Shown here: positions 11,991 to 24,000 of the stretch, in pieces | Layout of the letters: each line of letters opens with the position of its first letter | How positions within the stretch are numbered: the first letter of the stretch is position 1 | The notes under the pieces: generated by a model | What the model was told of the DNA's origin: nothing | What the model saw: only the letters and a program-made list of their open reading frames with translations | Databases searched by the model: none | Translations under genes and position numbers: made by a program | Source of the DNA: Megalonaias nervosa | Taxonomy: Eukaryota; Mollusca; Bivalvia; Unionida; Unionidae | Reading direction: 5' to 3' | Assembly (NCBI GenBank): GCA_016617855.1 | Contig: JAECUM010001101.1 | Location: 52,298 to 116,297 of the forward strand | DNA: 64,000 nucleotides

Positions 11991-12786
11991 CTGCAATAAA
12001 GAAACCTGAAATTAAAATTCTGTTAAATCTGATGGCAAACCGTAAAGATTCCACTATCAGATCTGGACAGACTGATAGGAACGTGTATTCAGGCTCAATA
12101 CCAATGTCAGATCAAGAAAAACAAAATGGGAAGGATGGATACTACAAACAGCTGCAGAATAACTTCCTCTACTGCAGTGTGCCAATTTACAAATGACATC
12201 CTCTACTACAGTGTGTCAATTTACAAATGAATTTCCTTATAATTTATGTAAATTACTAACTTAAAATATTTAAAAATATTCTGGAAGATAAAATTTCTAG
12301 TTCACTCAATTTCCTGTCAATTAGCTAGTATGCTACCAATTCTGTCATCAAGATTAGATAGGTAAATTTGTCTTCTACAGTTACCAGTACTAGAGTATGT
12401 CAATTTGACCCATCCCATGCTGTTCACTGCTGTAATTCATTCCACTGTAATACATTTGTTGCATCACCCCAAACAAATCAATTTGTTCCTGAAGAATAAT
12501 AATAGAATGTTGTTCCTGACAGCAACAAAATTAGTGTTTCCCTTTAGAATCACATTTCATGATTACTACTGAAATGTTACTGAAACATATAATGTCCTTT
12601 TATACGAGACAGGGAGAATATAGTTTGAAAAATCGGTAAAACAAAGGTAAAACTGTACATACATGTATGACCAAAGGGATTTTTAGTGTGGGGGAAAAAG
12701 TAAAATATGAAAGTTTGAATGGGCAGGAAAAAAACGGAAAGCAGCACCAATATCAGGTTTAGTTAAGGTCAAGTGGGAATTAGGGC
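11991..12786. other. Sequence between the TPST exon and the LTR element, no gene seen
   Basis: Probably TPST intron 1. A short local duplication (CCTCTACTGCAGTGTGCCAATTTAC-like, at 12166 and 12201) is visible. Confidence 0.4.
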
Positions 12787-13240
12787 TGTTCTTCATTTTA
12801 GTAATAGTCAGTCAATCATATTCTGTAGGTAAGGGGTGTGGGATTATGATATAGTATATACACAGAGAGATAGATACAAGAGAAAGGAAGAAGAGGAAGA
12901 AGAAGAGACCAGAAGAGAACAAGATTCAAGTTTGAGATATGAAATGTGAACTGAACAGAGAAACTTCATAAAAGGACTTAAAAGTTACAGTCAGAAAAAG
13001 AAACAGACAGAGACAGAATGCCTAATAGATTTAATGGAGTGATAAATAGAAATTAGAGATGTGGACAGAACTTTAGAGTGTGTGTATATCAGATATAAAC
13101 AGTAGCTCGAAAATGATTTAGTGTTTTTAATAAGATACCACTGGTCTCCCCTCACCCCGAAGTCAACAGACAGGTCCTAATAGGTCAGATACGATAGTGA
13201 ACCCAGCGGGACAGACAACCCAGACCCATCGGGTCAGATG
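12787..13240 (+). mobile_element. 5' LTR of a Ty3/gypsy-type retrotransposon
   Basis: Aligns along its length with 24652..25089, with scattered substitutions and indels. Shared landmarks include GGGGTGTGGGA, AACTTCATAAAAGGACTTAA, TTTTAATAAGATACCACTG and CCCAGCGGGACAGACA. It starts at TGT. The right end is set where similarity to the 3' copy stops, before TGGTGGAGG, a possible but unproven tRNA primer-binding start. No target-site duplication could be matched. Confidence 0.82.
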
Positions 13241-13371
13241 TGGTGGAGGATAGTATAGGGTAGCTGACTATTCAGCATAACTGCAACTGAGACGAAAAAA
13301 CCAAACAAAACACGGCTTCAGGGAAAGATTTCATCACCTTACCAGCCTGTGCTGGGGAAAACAGTGCAAAA

Positions 13372-14131
13372 GTGTGGTATTCAAAATTTGAAAAGTGGTG
13401 CAAAATCAAATCAATGAAAGAGGAAGAAAAAACACAACACCTGGCATTAAGTGCATTTGGAGAAGCAGACTCTGGGTTTTATTCACTCCCAGAAGATGTG
13501 CAGGCTGATTACACTGCACTGTCACAAAAATTTAAGGAAAGATTCTTCCCATCAGAGGTCTCACGGTACAGTAGAGTAAGAGATCTCTATTCTGTCGTAC
13601 AAGGAAGTGACCCTGTGCTCTGTTATCTGGAGAAAGTAAAATCAAAGGGGATGGACTTGAGGAAATCGACTTCAGAAATCTTTGACATAACAATAAATAG
13701 ACTGGATTCAAGTGTTCGATCATTCGTCTTGGCTAAGGAAGCAGAAACACTGGAGGATATAGCAAAGTATGGAAGCATGGCTCATTTGGTGGAGGCAGCG
13801 AATTAAAAACAGCTAGGAGAGATTTTAAACTTGCGAGCAGAAATTCAACAACTGAAGCTTAAAAATAACTCTCTTAACAACCTGCAGAGGGAAAGGAGCA
13901 GTAAAACTGAAACCACTGGGGATTCCAAGGAAAAAACACACCCATGTTACTAATGTGGTGAGTATCACCATAAAGCATCTGATTATAGACTCCAAAATGC
14001 AAGGTGTTTTAAATGCAAAAATTTGGGGCACACCAAGGCTGCATGTCTGTCTGCACCATACACATCACCAAAAGTAAAGATAGGGATATGCGCCTATCCC
14101 AGGGCATCATACCCAGATTTACAAGGATAGG
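13372..14131 (+). pseudogene. gag: Ty3/gypsy gag (capsid and zinc-knuckle nucleocapsid), broken
   Basis: Encodes the structural polyprotein of the LTR element, lying directly after the 5' LTR. One frame runs from about 13290 through an ATG at 13372 to 14131 and has only two in-frame stops (TAA at 13804 and 13951). Seen: a capsid-like helical region (WYSKFEKWCK, LSQKFKERFFP, LDSSVRSFVL), a basic coiled segment, then a degraded first zinc knuckle and an intact second one, CFKCKNLGHTKAAC (CX2CX4HX4C) near 14009-14050. The first knuckle has lost a cysteine and contains a stop. Family placement as Ty3/gypsy comes from the pol order downstream. Confidence 0.8.
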
Positions 14132-14210
14132 CAGCCAAATTTTGCTATGGTGGGGAAAAATGAAAAGCATAAAGGAAAGGAAATACGGTGTACAATAGTA
14201 TCTTAGAAGC

Positions 14211-14846
14211 ATGATAAATATTAGAATAGGTAGACAAGTATTTCAGGCTTTAATAGATACAGGTGCGCAGGATGTGTTATGCATTTCGAAGAGGGCATAC
14301 AGACGGTCAGGGTTAGTTAATATTCTTTGAGAAATTCAGATTTGGTAAATTAGGGAGGTGTTAATGGAAAGGGAATCACTACTAAAGGACAGGTGATACC
14401 ACCTTTATTGGTAGGTCACTACAGTTGGTACAAAAATTTCAAGTAATTGAAAACCTCAGTTACTCAGTCATATTAGGCACAGATTTCTTGCAAAACCAAA
14501 AAGCGATGATAGATTATGCAAATAACTGCTCAGAGTTACAGGGTGGTACGTCAGTCATGAGAATGTCACAGTTACAAAAGAAGTCAAGTCTGGCAAGGCT
14601 AATGTGCAATATAACTATACCACCAAGGTCCATAACAACAGTTCAGGTTAAAACAGAGGATCAAAGGTAAGAGCGGGCACTAATTTGTTGGAACCAGTGG
14701 CCAGTCTTCCAGCAAAGCTCAATATTTTAGGGTCTAGGTGTTTAGTGGAAGTGAAAGGTAACATTACTACCTATCAAGTACCATATCCAACAAATTCAGA
14801 GATCAAACTGAAGCATAATCAGCCACTGGACTTGGTAACACACTCA
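14211..14846 (+). pseudogene. pol: Ty3/gypsy aspartic protease and linker, broken
   Basis: The retroviral-type aspartic protease matures the gag-pol polyprotein. The active-site DTGA is visible at 14256-14267 (LIDTGAQDVL). The typical flap-side block SVILGTDFL follows around 14465. A pol linker with LGSRCLVEVKGN near 14730 follows, and the sequence then stops abruptly at the inverted repeat beginning 14847. Several stops and at least one frame change lie between the DTGA motif and the ILGTDF block, so no protein can be made. Confidence 0.75.
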
Positions 14847-15032
14847 TAGAGATTTCCCCGAGAATGTTTGCTTTTAAAAATTAGCTGGAGAATGACCCCA
14901 TCAAGGTTGCTCAGCATGACTCCAGTCTACTCCCCACACCAGACAAGAACTGTCACTGATGATTAACAGGCTCCAGCATCAGATAATGCAATAAAACTTG
15001 GTATTAAACTGTGTCGGTTAGAACTACTGACA
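14847..15032 (+). repeat. Left arm of the inverted repeat pair
   Basis: Matches the reverse complement of 19395..19579 with scattered mismatches. Shared blocks include CTGGAGAATGACCCC, CACACCAGACAAGAACTGTC and TTGGTATTAAACTGTGTC. Confidence 0.85.
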
Positions 15033-15569
15033 TACATTAAACATAATACATGAGCAGCATTTATGCATTGTCCATCAGATATATTTAGTTCCTGTTTAAT
15101 GCCATTTATTAGTAAATTCTGTATAAACCATTGATATTTACTTTTCTTAGAAATTTTTTTTTACTGTTAGCAAAAACTTAAAAGGTCGGATCTTTCAATC
15201 AAAACTGATAGGAAAGTATTTTCATTAGAGTTTCCTTATTTTCATGAGAGTTTCCTTATTCAAGGTATTACATTTTAACGATTTTTTTGCTCATAAAAAA
15301 TAAAATACATTCTACATATTTTGTATCTGAAAAAATCTGATACTGATTTAAATCAACATAATTATTCAGTGTGTCTTTAAAGTAAATGAAAATAAAGCAA
15401 CATAAATTTGAATAAATAAGTAATAATGGAAATTAAACCAAATACCAGAAATGCTGTTCTGCCAGTTATCCAAAACATATGGCGTAATTGTTTTTTTTGT
15501 CTATCAAAATCAAGTCAACTATTTTTGAATGTAGTAGAATCAACATTTTGCTTAACTAAATGTTCTTGC

Positions 15570-15574
<5 letters not shown>

Positions 15575-15616
<42 letters not shown>

Positions 15617-15631
15617 GTGTGTGTGTGTGTG
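15575..15631. repeat. Compound (CT)n-(AT)n-(TG)n microsatellite
   Basis: Directly visible run of CT, then AT, then TG dinucleotides. Confidence 0.97.
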
Positions 15632-15746
15632 CTTCAGGGACCCCCACAATTTTAATTTTGACCCCGTTTTGATAACAAAGGGTCTTTTTTACTCAGTCTA
15701 ATCCCCAATTCTGACACCAAGGGGATTTTCGACTCTCAGTCTTTCA

Positions 15747-15749
<3 letters not shown>

Positions 15750-15817
<68 letters not shown>
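15750..15817. repeat. (TA)n microsatellite
   Basis: About 68 bases of uninterrupted TA repeats. Confidence 0.98.
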
Positions 15818-15821
<4 letters not shown>

Positions 15822-16662
15822 AAGGATGGTCCAGCAAACCTGAGACACTAGCAAGGGGCTATTGAGTTCTATGATTCTTATTTCATGGAGGACAACTCAA
15901 TACATATTGTTCTGTTATGGTGAAACCACATAATTATATAGGAGATACATGTATACATATTTATGATCAAAACATAAGGCAAATTTGAATTAAAATCAGA
16001 CTAGAAGCTGCCAAAGTGTATATATAATGTTGATATGAAAACCGTTATATAGTAGTTCAAAATCTACTGAGGCAAAATTCATATTGTCATGACTAAAACT
16101 GATATAGTTGCAAGTATACTGCGAAATATACAGATCCAAGTAAACAAATATGAATTAACAGGGAGGCTATAGTCAAAGAACTGTATGCGTTCCTTGCTTG
16201 GCCAGCCAAAGTCTGAAGTATTGGTTATCTTCAAACATCTCGTCTCTTTCTGCAAATTATATCGCCAATAAATAGTTGATTAAATTCATTTACCTTCTGA
16301 TGTATTATGCTACATTTTAAAATAATCTCCATCTGAACATTACTTTTGAATAGCTATTTGGGAAAGTATGATTCTACTCCAACTTCCAGGAACACAAAAC
16401 CGAATAAGTACATTTCATTTTAGCAACATTGTCAAAGAAATGACAGCCCTCTCTGTGTGAAATTTGGATCCAATCATTCTAGTGTATCAGGCTATAATTT
16501 AAAAGGAGATTTAGTTTAATTATATCTCATACACTCCTTTTCTTCCCTCAAAGTATGCATAGCGGAAATGCAGTTGTACCTAACACATGTTCCTGTGTTC
16601 AGAAGTCCTGATTTTTCTGTGTGTTCTTGTGATACTTATGCTATTATAGGTCAATACTTTTT

Positions 16663-16667
<5 letters not shown>

Positions 16668-16722
<55 letters not shown>
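16668..16722. repeat. (AT)n microsatellite
   Basis: About 55 bases of uninterrupted AT repeats. Confidence 0.98.
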
Positions 16723-16723
<1 letters not shown>

Positions 16724-16968
16724 ATATTCCTCTTCCAGTACAAAGATGATTATTATCTCTTTGATATTATCCATGTTTGTAACCTTCAGGACATCTGCAT
16801 TTTTTTATACACAATCTGCTTAATAGATCTGCATGTACTTCCAGGCTTTCTCTCACCTGTCACCACTTACTAACCTTGGAGTGGCTGTAATAGTTTCCAA
16901 CGGTTGTCGCTCTTTTCTTGGTGTTTCATTTAATTCTTGTTTCCTCTGCCGTCACATTCTGGCTCTGG

Positions 16969-19297
16969 TCAGTGCAGTGCTTCCTTGAGATCTTCTGGAA
17001 TTTTGAGAAGGTCTTCAAAATTGTCATAGTAGACATGCGGGCCCAGTTCACATTCTACATCACCAACTTTCTTGAGACCTCCACCTTCCATAAAATTTGG
17101 GAGTTCTGCCTCTGACACTCCTGCGGTTAATAAATATTGCAGACTACTGTTAATTAATTTGCAAATGTTGTGTAATGCAGTAACTGGAGGCATCCACAAC
17201 TTTGGGCTTCCTACATCTTTTCCAGGCAGTTTAATACTTAACTGCCTTACTTCTTCCAAGGAAAGTCTTTCAGCATCTTACTTGCTAGGGCAGTAGAGGT
17301 TCTTGAGCAGACTTGTGTAACCCCCCGGGTCAATGGTTACTCTGAGATGCCCAGAATCTGGTCTTGAGTGGATCTTCATGAGATTTCTCCTGAAGGTTTC
17401 ATTTTCAAATATTCATTTCAACCACTTTTCGTGTGAGATCCCATAAAATTTGGGAATAAAGTCGTTACCACCCAAACTGAGACTGAAAGACAGAATCACA
17501 GCTATTTTATCTTCATTATATCTCATTTCAATAGCCCTGATGATTCCTGTGATGTTGTAGATATTGAGCTTACCAGCACTTCCAGGCTTTTGATGACGAC
17601 ATAGACATGATTCTTGAAATTGCCGTCATCCTATCATGGCAAATACAATGAAACAACTAGAACATGTATGGGAATACTATCAATGTCCCCTGACGATACA
17701 TAGCTGACAACATTTTCTCCTTCTTTAAGTCCGGTTGCAATATAACAAAGCCAATCTGCCTGAGCTAGTTCTGTCTCACCTTTCTTTTGCTTGATGTCCA
17801 ACTTCTCAGAACATATATATCCTTTATCTGATGCAAAATAGGACCGTACTGGGATAGCAAGCTGTTTACAAGGTATCTCCTTGTGATGCTCAGGAGTACC
17901 CCATGTGCATGGACTGAGATAAAACTCACTATCTATATCTAGAACAATATCTTTCATGATTCGAAGTTCTATCACATGACCAGTCAGACAACTGCTTATC
18001 ATTTTTTCCCTTCATGGTTTTAGTGACTGCAGATTTGCAGATATTTTCTGTACTGATAAACTCACCATCATCTTTTAAGTGGTAGATGTCAGTTTTATTT
18101 TCTTTGGTTCTTTTTGCCCTGGTCATGGATTTTAGGTCATCTGGGGTGAAAGAATACTTCTCTTCACATAGAATAACATGTGATGCAAATGGGAATTCTT
18201 TCAGCAACCACCTCAAAACTCTGTTTTCTACGTACCACAGATATTGAAGCCCTGACCTGCCAAATGCTTAAAATTTGACCCCCGCAAACTCTACTAGGAT
18301 TGTGGCTGTCCTTTGGGAGATATGTACAAGAACTTTTTTCTCATACAGTAGAATCAAGCTTGCGTCCTTCTGTTGACAATCACCCTTAGATGAAATTTCA
18401 TTATTTTCATCCGTATTAAGCTCAGTCAAAAGTGAAACCAAAGCAGTCCGTACACCTTTGGACTTGGAAACATTTCCCTTACTGCACTCAGGTGTAACAA
18501 CAGCTTGACAAGTATTCATCTCTGATGTGGCATGTTTATTGAATTTTTCAAGCTTCAGTAGCATTTTCTTTCTTTTTTCTTGTTTTGCAGTTACATCAGT
18601 CTTCTGGGGTTTAAATTTTGCATGTGTGATGGTAACACTCTTTCCAGCTTTCACACGTTGTTTTGGAACCTTGGGTGCATCAATACTGTCAAAGTTTGGC
18701 ATGTCATGCTCAGTAAGAGAAAATAAGCTCTGTTGACACAAGTATCTTTTGATGAGGTAGTTTCCAATTTGCAATGTTTTTCTGTCCAAGACACACTCAG
18801 ACAAAGGTGTGGACTTGAATTCATAAATATTCTGTGGTACCTGATCTTCATGTGTCGGTAGGGCTCCTTGACATAGAATCATTCTTATAGTTGGTATTAC
18901 ATGTTGTAGATCTCTCTCAGTCATATTTTCCAAGAAACTGTTCATGCTTATATAATTCATCTTGCCGTTTGACTGTACATTTTTGGGTGTTACTTTTTGA
19001 AACTGATTCTTCTGCCCTTAATAAAATGTCTATCATTGACATTATTGGAGCAATAGCTTCTAAAGTTGCTGATGGTCTGAATGCTTTCAGGGCATCGCGA
19101 TGATTCATTTCACGTTGAGAATCCAGACTGAAGTTGGTGTCACTTCCACGATGTGGTGTTGCAAAGAGTGAGGCTTTGAGTTGCTGGTGAAAATATCCAG
19201 CACTAAAATGTTCACATAGAAGATGGATAGAAGGTGGAGAGACTATTAAAACATGAAATTCACTTACCTTTTCTTGGGTATCTTCATTATCTGCCAA
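16969..19297 (-). pseudogene. Broken gene for an XPG-I/PIN-nuclease-like protein of unknown function
   Basis: Read right to left, at least five open blocks follow each other in shifting frames: 19297-18917, 18960-18268, 18216-17929, 18002-17634, then 17620-16969 with two stops. The fourth block has ADWLCYIATGLKEG and VVSYVSSGDIDSIP (Asp codons near 17675-17687). This layout is like the XPG-I region, where an acidic residue precedes a helix, a strand and then D-x-D. About 70 codons on, LGGNDFIPKFYGISHEKWL (17420-17475) resembles the Gly-rich acidic turn before the helix-hairpin segment of FEN/XPG nucleases. The N-terminal part is Lys-rich and unassigned, and no start codon is evident. The similarity is judged by motif only, so the activity is unknown. 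The gene is antisense to the host retrotransposon and has frameshifts and stops (for example TGA after EKWLK, TAA before DAERLS). Confidence 0.6.
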
Positions 19298-19394
19298 ACT
19301 TAAATCAAAATCGTTTGTTCAAGAAATGTCTCGTAAAATCTCGAATAAGGATACCCTTAGGAAATTTCTTTCCTATCAGTTTTGTGATGCCTGT

Positions 19395-19579
19395 GTATGT
19401 AGTTCTAACTGACACAGTTTAATACCAAGTTGTATTGCGTCATCTGATGCTGGCACCAATTAATCATTAGTGACAGTTCTTGTCTGGTGTGGCCAGTAGA
19501 CTGGAGTCCTGCTGAGCTGACCTTGATGGGGGTCATTCTCCAGCTAATTTTTAAAAGCAAACATTTGGGGAAATCTCTA
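19395..19579 (-). repeat. Right arm of the inverted repeat pair
   Basis: Reverse-complement partner of 14847..15032. Similarity stops sharply on both outer sides, as expected of element termini. Confidence 0.85.
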
Positions 19580-19745
19580 CAGTGAACAGAAGTAAGATCA
19601 GAGGCTGTACTTAGTGACCTCTCTGAAAAACTGAACACTGGTGGCTCAGTTGTGTTAGACAGCCATTCTCTACAGCTATGCAGGAAGGGAATCCTGAGAA
19701 TGTTAACAGGGATTTAAAATCAACTCTGTAGCTAAAATAAACCAC

Positions 19746-20812
19746 TTGACAGAAGGCACCCTCCTAACAGCAAGCAACACAGTAAGCTTTGGTTCAGCTG
19801 GTTTCCAGGACACTGACCTCAAATATATCAGTATAGCTAAGGACCTAGGATTTAATCTATCCAATTCTGACCTAACTGAGGGTGAAGTAAGAAAATTACA
19901 AATATTTTTAGGTAAAAAAAGAGGTTTTTTCCCCCAAGACATTTTTGGATTAGGGTGTACCAATGTCTGCCCACTAAACATAGGTTCTACTGCACTACCC
20001 CTGCAACTAAGGAGATAGAAAGATAGACCAAAGAAATGTTAGCTCATGATGTAATAGAAGAGGCCAATACCCCAGGGCATAGCCCAGAAGTACTGGTAAA
20101 GAAACCAAATGGCCAATTCAGGTTTGCAGTTGATTACTGTGCATTAAACAAAGCTACAAAACTAATGTGCTTCAGTTTGATGATATTGCAGATGTAACTG
20201 GACAGTCAAAGGCTCAGTTGTACTCCAGTCTCAATTTGAACAGAGCTTTTGACAGATACCTCTCTCAGGCTTGGCAACACCTAAAACTGTGTTTATAATA
20301 AATGAAAAGGTAGTTCCAATTCAAGAAGCATCTGTCTGGGTTGTCTAACAGTCTTTTAGTCTTTTCTATGGTCACAACTGGTTTTTCGAGATCTAGAGTG
20401 GAAGTTTACTGTAGTCTATATCGATGTTCTGGTTTTTTAGCAAGAATTTTGATGAACACTTGGAGCATCTGAATTTGGTGTTTGATAGACTTTGGAAGGC
20501 AAACCTGCACCTTAACCCTTCAAAATGCAATTCTGCTGCCACTCAAGTAAACTACCTAAAGAAGGCATTGGTGTAGATCAGGAAAAGGTGAAGGCCATGT
20601 CCGAGTTTCCCCTTCCCAAATCACAACATGATGTGAGATCATTTTTAGGCCTGTGTAATTACTATCACAGGTTTGTCAAGGTGTTTGCTAGCATTGCAGC
20701 ACCATTAAATGGGCTTCTCCAAAAGGAGGCCAAATTTGTCTGGACTGAAGACTATAATAATTCCTTTCAGACACTTAAGGTTGCATTGACCACAGCCCCC
20801 ATTTCATGTTAA
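19746..20812 (+). pseudogene. pol: Ty3/gypsy reverse transcriptase, broken
   Basis: Copies the element RNA into DNA. The N-terminal lead-in is present (LSNSDLTEGEVRKL, then GKKRGFFPQDIFGLGCTN). Next come fragments of fingers and palm (VKKPNGQFRFAVDYCALNKA near 20100-20150). The catalytic YxDD is altered to Tyr-Ile-Asp-Val at 20417-20428, losing the second Asp. The thumb and connection follow (FPLPKSQHDVRSFLGLCNYY, FVKVFASIAAPL, FVWTEDYNNSFQTLK at 20600-20800). Multiple frame changes and stops separate the blocks, so the enzyme is dead. The order after protease and before RNase H and integrase is the Ty3/gypsy layout. Confidence 0.85.
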
Positions 20813-21105
20813 CCTGATTTTAAGAAAGAATTTATTGTGTACACTGATGCAAGCAGCACAGGTATTGGCTATATTTTAGGACAGAAAGATGAAAAAAATA
20901 GAGAAAGGGTTGTAGCTTATGGGTGAAGAGCTTTAAGAAAGGCTGAAAAGAATGGGGAAATTGTGGACCTGGAAGGTCTAGCTTTGGTAGAAGGTATACG
21001 CTATTTGCATGTATACCTAGCATCCCTGACGTTTGTGGTGGATACTGATCATGCAGCAATTAAAACGATACAGTCAACCAAACAGAAGGCAGGTCGCTTG
21101 TGAAG
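20813..21105 (+). pseudogene. pol: Ty3/gypsy RNase H, broken
   Basis: Degrades RNA in the hybrid. It continues the reverse transcriptase after a stop at 20810. Visible: FIVYTDASSTGIGYILGQ with the first catalytic Asp near 20840, a Glu-bearing EGLALVEGIRYL block near 20985, and FVVDTDHAAIK with a further Asp near 21045. There are in-frame stops near 20925 and at about 21100. Confidence 0.8.
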
Positions 21106-21429
21106 GTGGGCATTGCTTCTATTATGAAATATGATACAGGCAAAGAAAGCTCAATTCAAATGCAGATGGGTTGTCATGTAGGGAATACCCAAATCAATCT
21201 GTAGAAATCCTTGATGATCATGTGCATGAAGTGCTGGTCGCACACACTAGCATTGATACACCAATTCGGGAGGGTAATATGGTAAAATATGTACTACAAT
21301 GGCCTGCATCAATACAGGGTATATGCATTGGCTGCTATTAGGCAAAAGACACCTTATTAGCCATGGTCCAAGCCACTGAGGACTATACAAATATAGATCC
21401 TATGGCGCTTGTACTTAAATCTACCTTGT

Positions 21430-21699
21430 GCTAAAATAAGACTATAACATCACTGTACCCGGTTACCGCCATATTGTTTTCGGACAAAGCACCGAGACGC
21501 TTAGTAACATGTAGTAATTCATGACATATATGCAAAAATAAAGTTGTTTTTATTTGCACTTCCCTCACTATGTAATGTTTTGATATATTCAACCATAATA
21601 TATGAGTGTGTACAGTAATAATTTTGTACATTTTATTTCCTTGTCCATATTGTATTCAAATCTACATTTGAGTAAAACTCTTATATGTACACATTAAAA

Positions 21700-21772
<73 letters not shown>

Positions 21773-22775
21773 TGTGTGTGTCCCAAATGAATGTGTTGAA
21801 ACCAATAATATTCATTTATATCTACTTTGTTTCCTTTTCAGTTAGTTTTTGTGTGTAAAATATGTATCATTTTATGGGTGGCTGTCGTCATTAGGGACAG
21901 CAGTTTTTGAATTACTGTTTCCATCAATACATGCACAAAATTATACCTCCCAACAAAATGTAATTGTATATATATCTTTTAATTAAGGAAATGTATTATC
22001 CACATAGTATAAATATAATGAACTAGTGCTGCCTTCTTCAATGCCATAACTCTAACATAATGCATTCTTATATGTTCTAAACTGTCATTCAAAATTACAA
22101 TTTGTTTGTAAAACAAAGACATTGAAATAAACATAAATTTTCTCTCCTCTTTTCTTAACTTTGATAAGGTTAATAAAATCACTGATGCATAATACCAAAA
22201 AAAACCCCAAACCAAAAACAAACAAACAACCCCCTCCAAACAAACACTGATGCACTGTTTTTAAATATATTGAATATATATAAAACATTTCTGGATTATA
22301 CATGCATAATATCACATCAACTAAGCTGAGTGTAATTTTACACGTTCAACAAAATATAAGATATAGTCACTTTCCTGCATACACCCCTCTCTATTTAAAA
22401 CATGAATCACATAAAAGAATACTTCATCAACATTATTTAATGGTTGGGGGGGACTGGCAGTTCCCTTGGAATTTTAATCTCAAAATATTCAGGGTATATC
22501 TATCGGTGATGAAATGCAAGCAATTTGTGCATTATACTGTTCTAGAAAGATTCATCAAAACTGATTATATGTTTTATACAGTCTGCAGGCTTAAGCACCA
22601 CTGTAACTAAATATTGGAATGCACATCCATATTCAGAATAACAAATTTAATGCCTGGTACATGGTTTTCAGTAAGAACAATAATAATAACATGGATAAGG
22701 ACACTGAACGCCATTACGCCAGTTAGTCTTGTCCGAATGGCTATTTTTAGAAACTGATATCACTGCATGTGACAT
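21430..22775. other. Second interruption of the retrotransposon, gene-free
   Basis: Pol coding traces end near 21425 (MALVLKSTLC) and resume at 22782. The roughly 1.35 kb between is AT-rich, holds a long AT/TG microsatellite, and shows no coding pattern. No terminal repeats were found, so its origin is open. Confidence 0.5.
21702..21780. repeat. (AT)n-(TG)n microsatellite
   Basis: AT repeats for about 65 bases, ending in CTCTGTGTGTG. Confidence 0.97.
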
Positions 22776-22781
22776 TTCACA

Positions 22782-24000
22782 GTGGTAAGAAGTACAAGCA
22801 CCATTGATCATGTTAGGGAAGAGTTAGCCTTAAGTTCAGATAGTCTTAGGGATATGCAACTGTCTGATCTCAAGTTAAAAGGGATGATCAAATACTTAGA
22901 AAATAAGATCCTGCCAGAATGTAAGAAAAAGGTTCAACTAACTGTAGTTGAGGCAAATGAGTACATACCTGACAAAATGGTATCCTTTTCCATGTATATT
23001 ACCCAAGGGGAATGGGACACAAAAGTGATAGAATAGTGATGCAATTAGCAGTATCTCAATCCCTCTGCAACGAAATTTTGTTATCATATCATGATGCTCT
23101 CATTGCAGGTCACCAGGGTATCGAGAGAACATACCATGCAAACCGGTCAAAATATTTTTGGCCAAACATGTATAGGGATATTCATTATAATGTTAAATCA
23201 TGCAAGACTTGTCAGAGAGTAAAATGAGATACGTATCAGAGATGCAACCTTAAAACTGCTGCCAGTAGAAGATGTATTTAGCCACATTCATATGGACATC
23301 TTAGGTCCCCTACCAAAAGTGATAATGGGGAAAAATTTGTCCTATTAATTGTGGATGCATTCAGCAAATCACCAGAGACATTCCCTTTAAAAATGTGTGA
23401 AGTGGGGAGGAATAGCCAGAATTCTTTACAATGAGTTGATTGGTTGGTATGGGGCACAGGAGTCCATTCTTACTGACAGAAGTCAAAATTTTGTATCCCG
23501 CCTAATCAAGGAGTCGTGTAACATTTTCCAAATTTCAAAAATTCAAATAACTAGCTACCATCCAGAGGGGAACGCAACCTGCGAGCGCATGAATGAGAAC
23601 ATAGCAACTACCCTCAGAGCTTTTTGTAGTGAATCAATATCCAGGCCAAGTCTGTTTCAAAGTGTGATGCTTAGTTATAGGACCACTCCTTCAACTCAGT
23701 CAACACAGTTTTCACCTTAGTTTTTGCTGTTTGGGCGAGAATGTCACACTCCCATTGATGACGTATTAATACCCTCTTCAACAATGGGCAAATCAGCTCA
23801 ATCACATTTGGCTAAAATCCTCAAAGGTCATGAGTTGTATAGAGAAATGGCTAACAAAAACATCCTGCAGGCTCAAGCTAAATATAAGCAATAACATGTT
23901 AAAAAGTCCAAATCACCTCAATTTCATTTGGGGCAGAAAGTTTGGTTACACTGTTCTAAAGTTCTGGTAGGTATGTTTTCCAAGCTGTGTCACAAAATGG
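22782..24000 (+). pseudogene. pol: Ty3/gypsy integrase, broken
   Basis: Inserts element DNA into the genome. Visible in order: a lead-in (SDLKLKGMIKYLENKILPE), an HHCC zinc-binding domain (SYHDALIAGHQG, then CKTCQ at 23090-23225), and the catalytic core. The core shows Asp in LIVDAFSKSPE (near 23350), Asp in ILTDRSQNFVSRL (near 23480) and Glu in the HPEGNATCERMNE block (near 23585). A GREC..PID segment near 23735 and a C-terminal FHLGQKVWLH segment at 23930 follow. At least three frame changes and several stops occur, one of them directly after CQRVK at 23227. Confidence 0.85.

Larger units (their letters stand above)
15033..16915. other. Gene-free left interior of the inverted-repeat insertion
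   Basis: AT-rich, with a compound CT/AT/TG run (15575..15631) and two long AT runs. I see no coding signal. Confidence 0.6.
14847..19579 (-). mobile_element. 4.7-kb insertion with about 185-bp terminal inverted repeats, carrying an XPG/PIN-like gene
   Basis: The sequence starting at 14847 (TAGAGATTTCCCC, then GTTTGCTTTTAAAAATTAGC) reappears in reverse complement ending at 19579. The two arms stay alignable for about 185 bases (14847..15032 against 19395..19579) and then diverge. They lie exactly between the protease/linker and reverse-transcriptase parts of the retrotransposon, so the segment behaves as a later insertion. The left interior (15033..16900) is AT- and CT-rich with no gene. The right interior carries a broken minus-strand gene. 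No clear target duplication was seen. It could be an undescribed DNA transposon or an inverted segmental rearrangement. Confidence 0.6.

Noticed and set aside
19203..19267. 65-base intron in the XPG/PIN-like gene
   Set aside because: GTAAGT and a CATTTTAG acceptor are present, but removing the segment breaks the frame while the unspliced frame is open.
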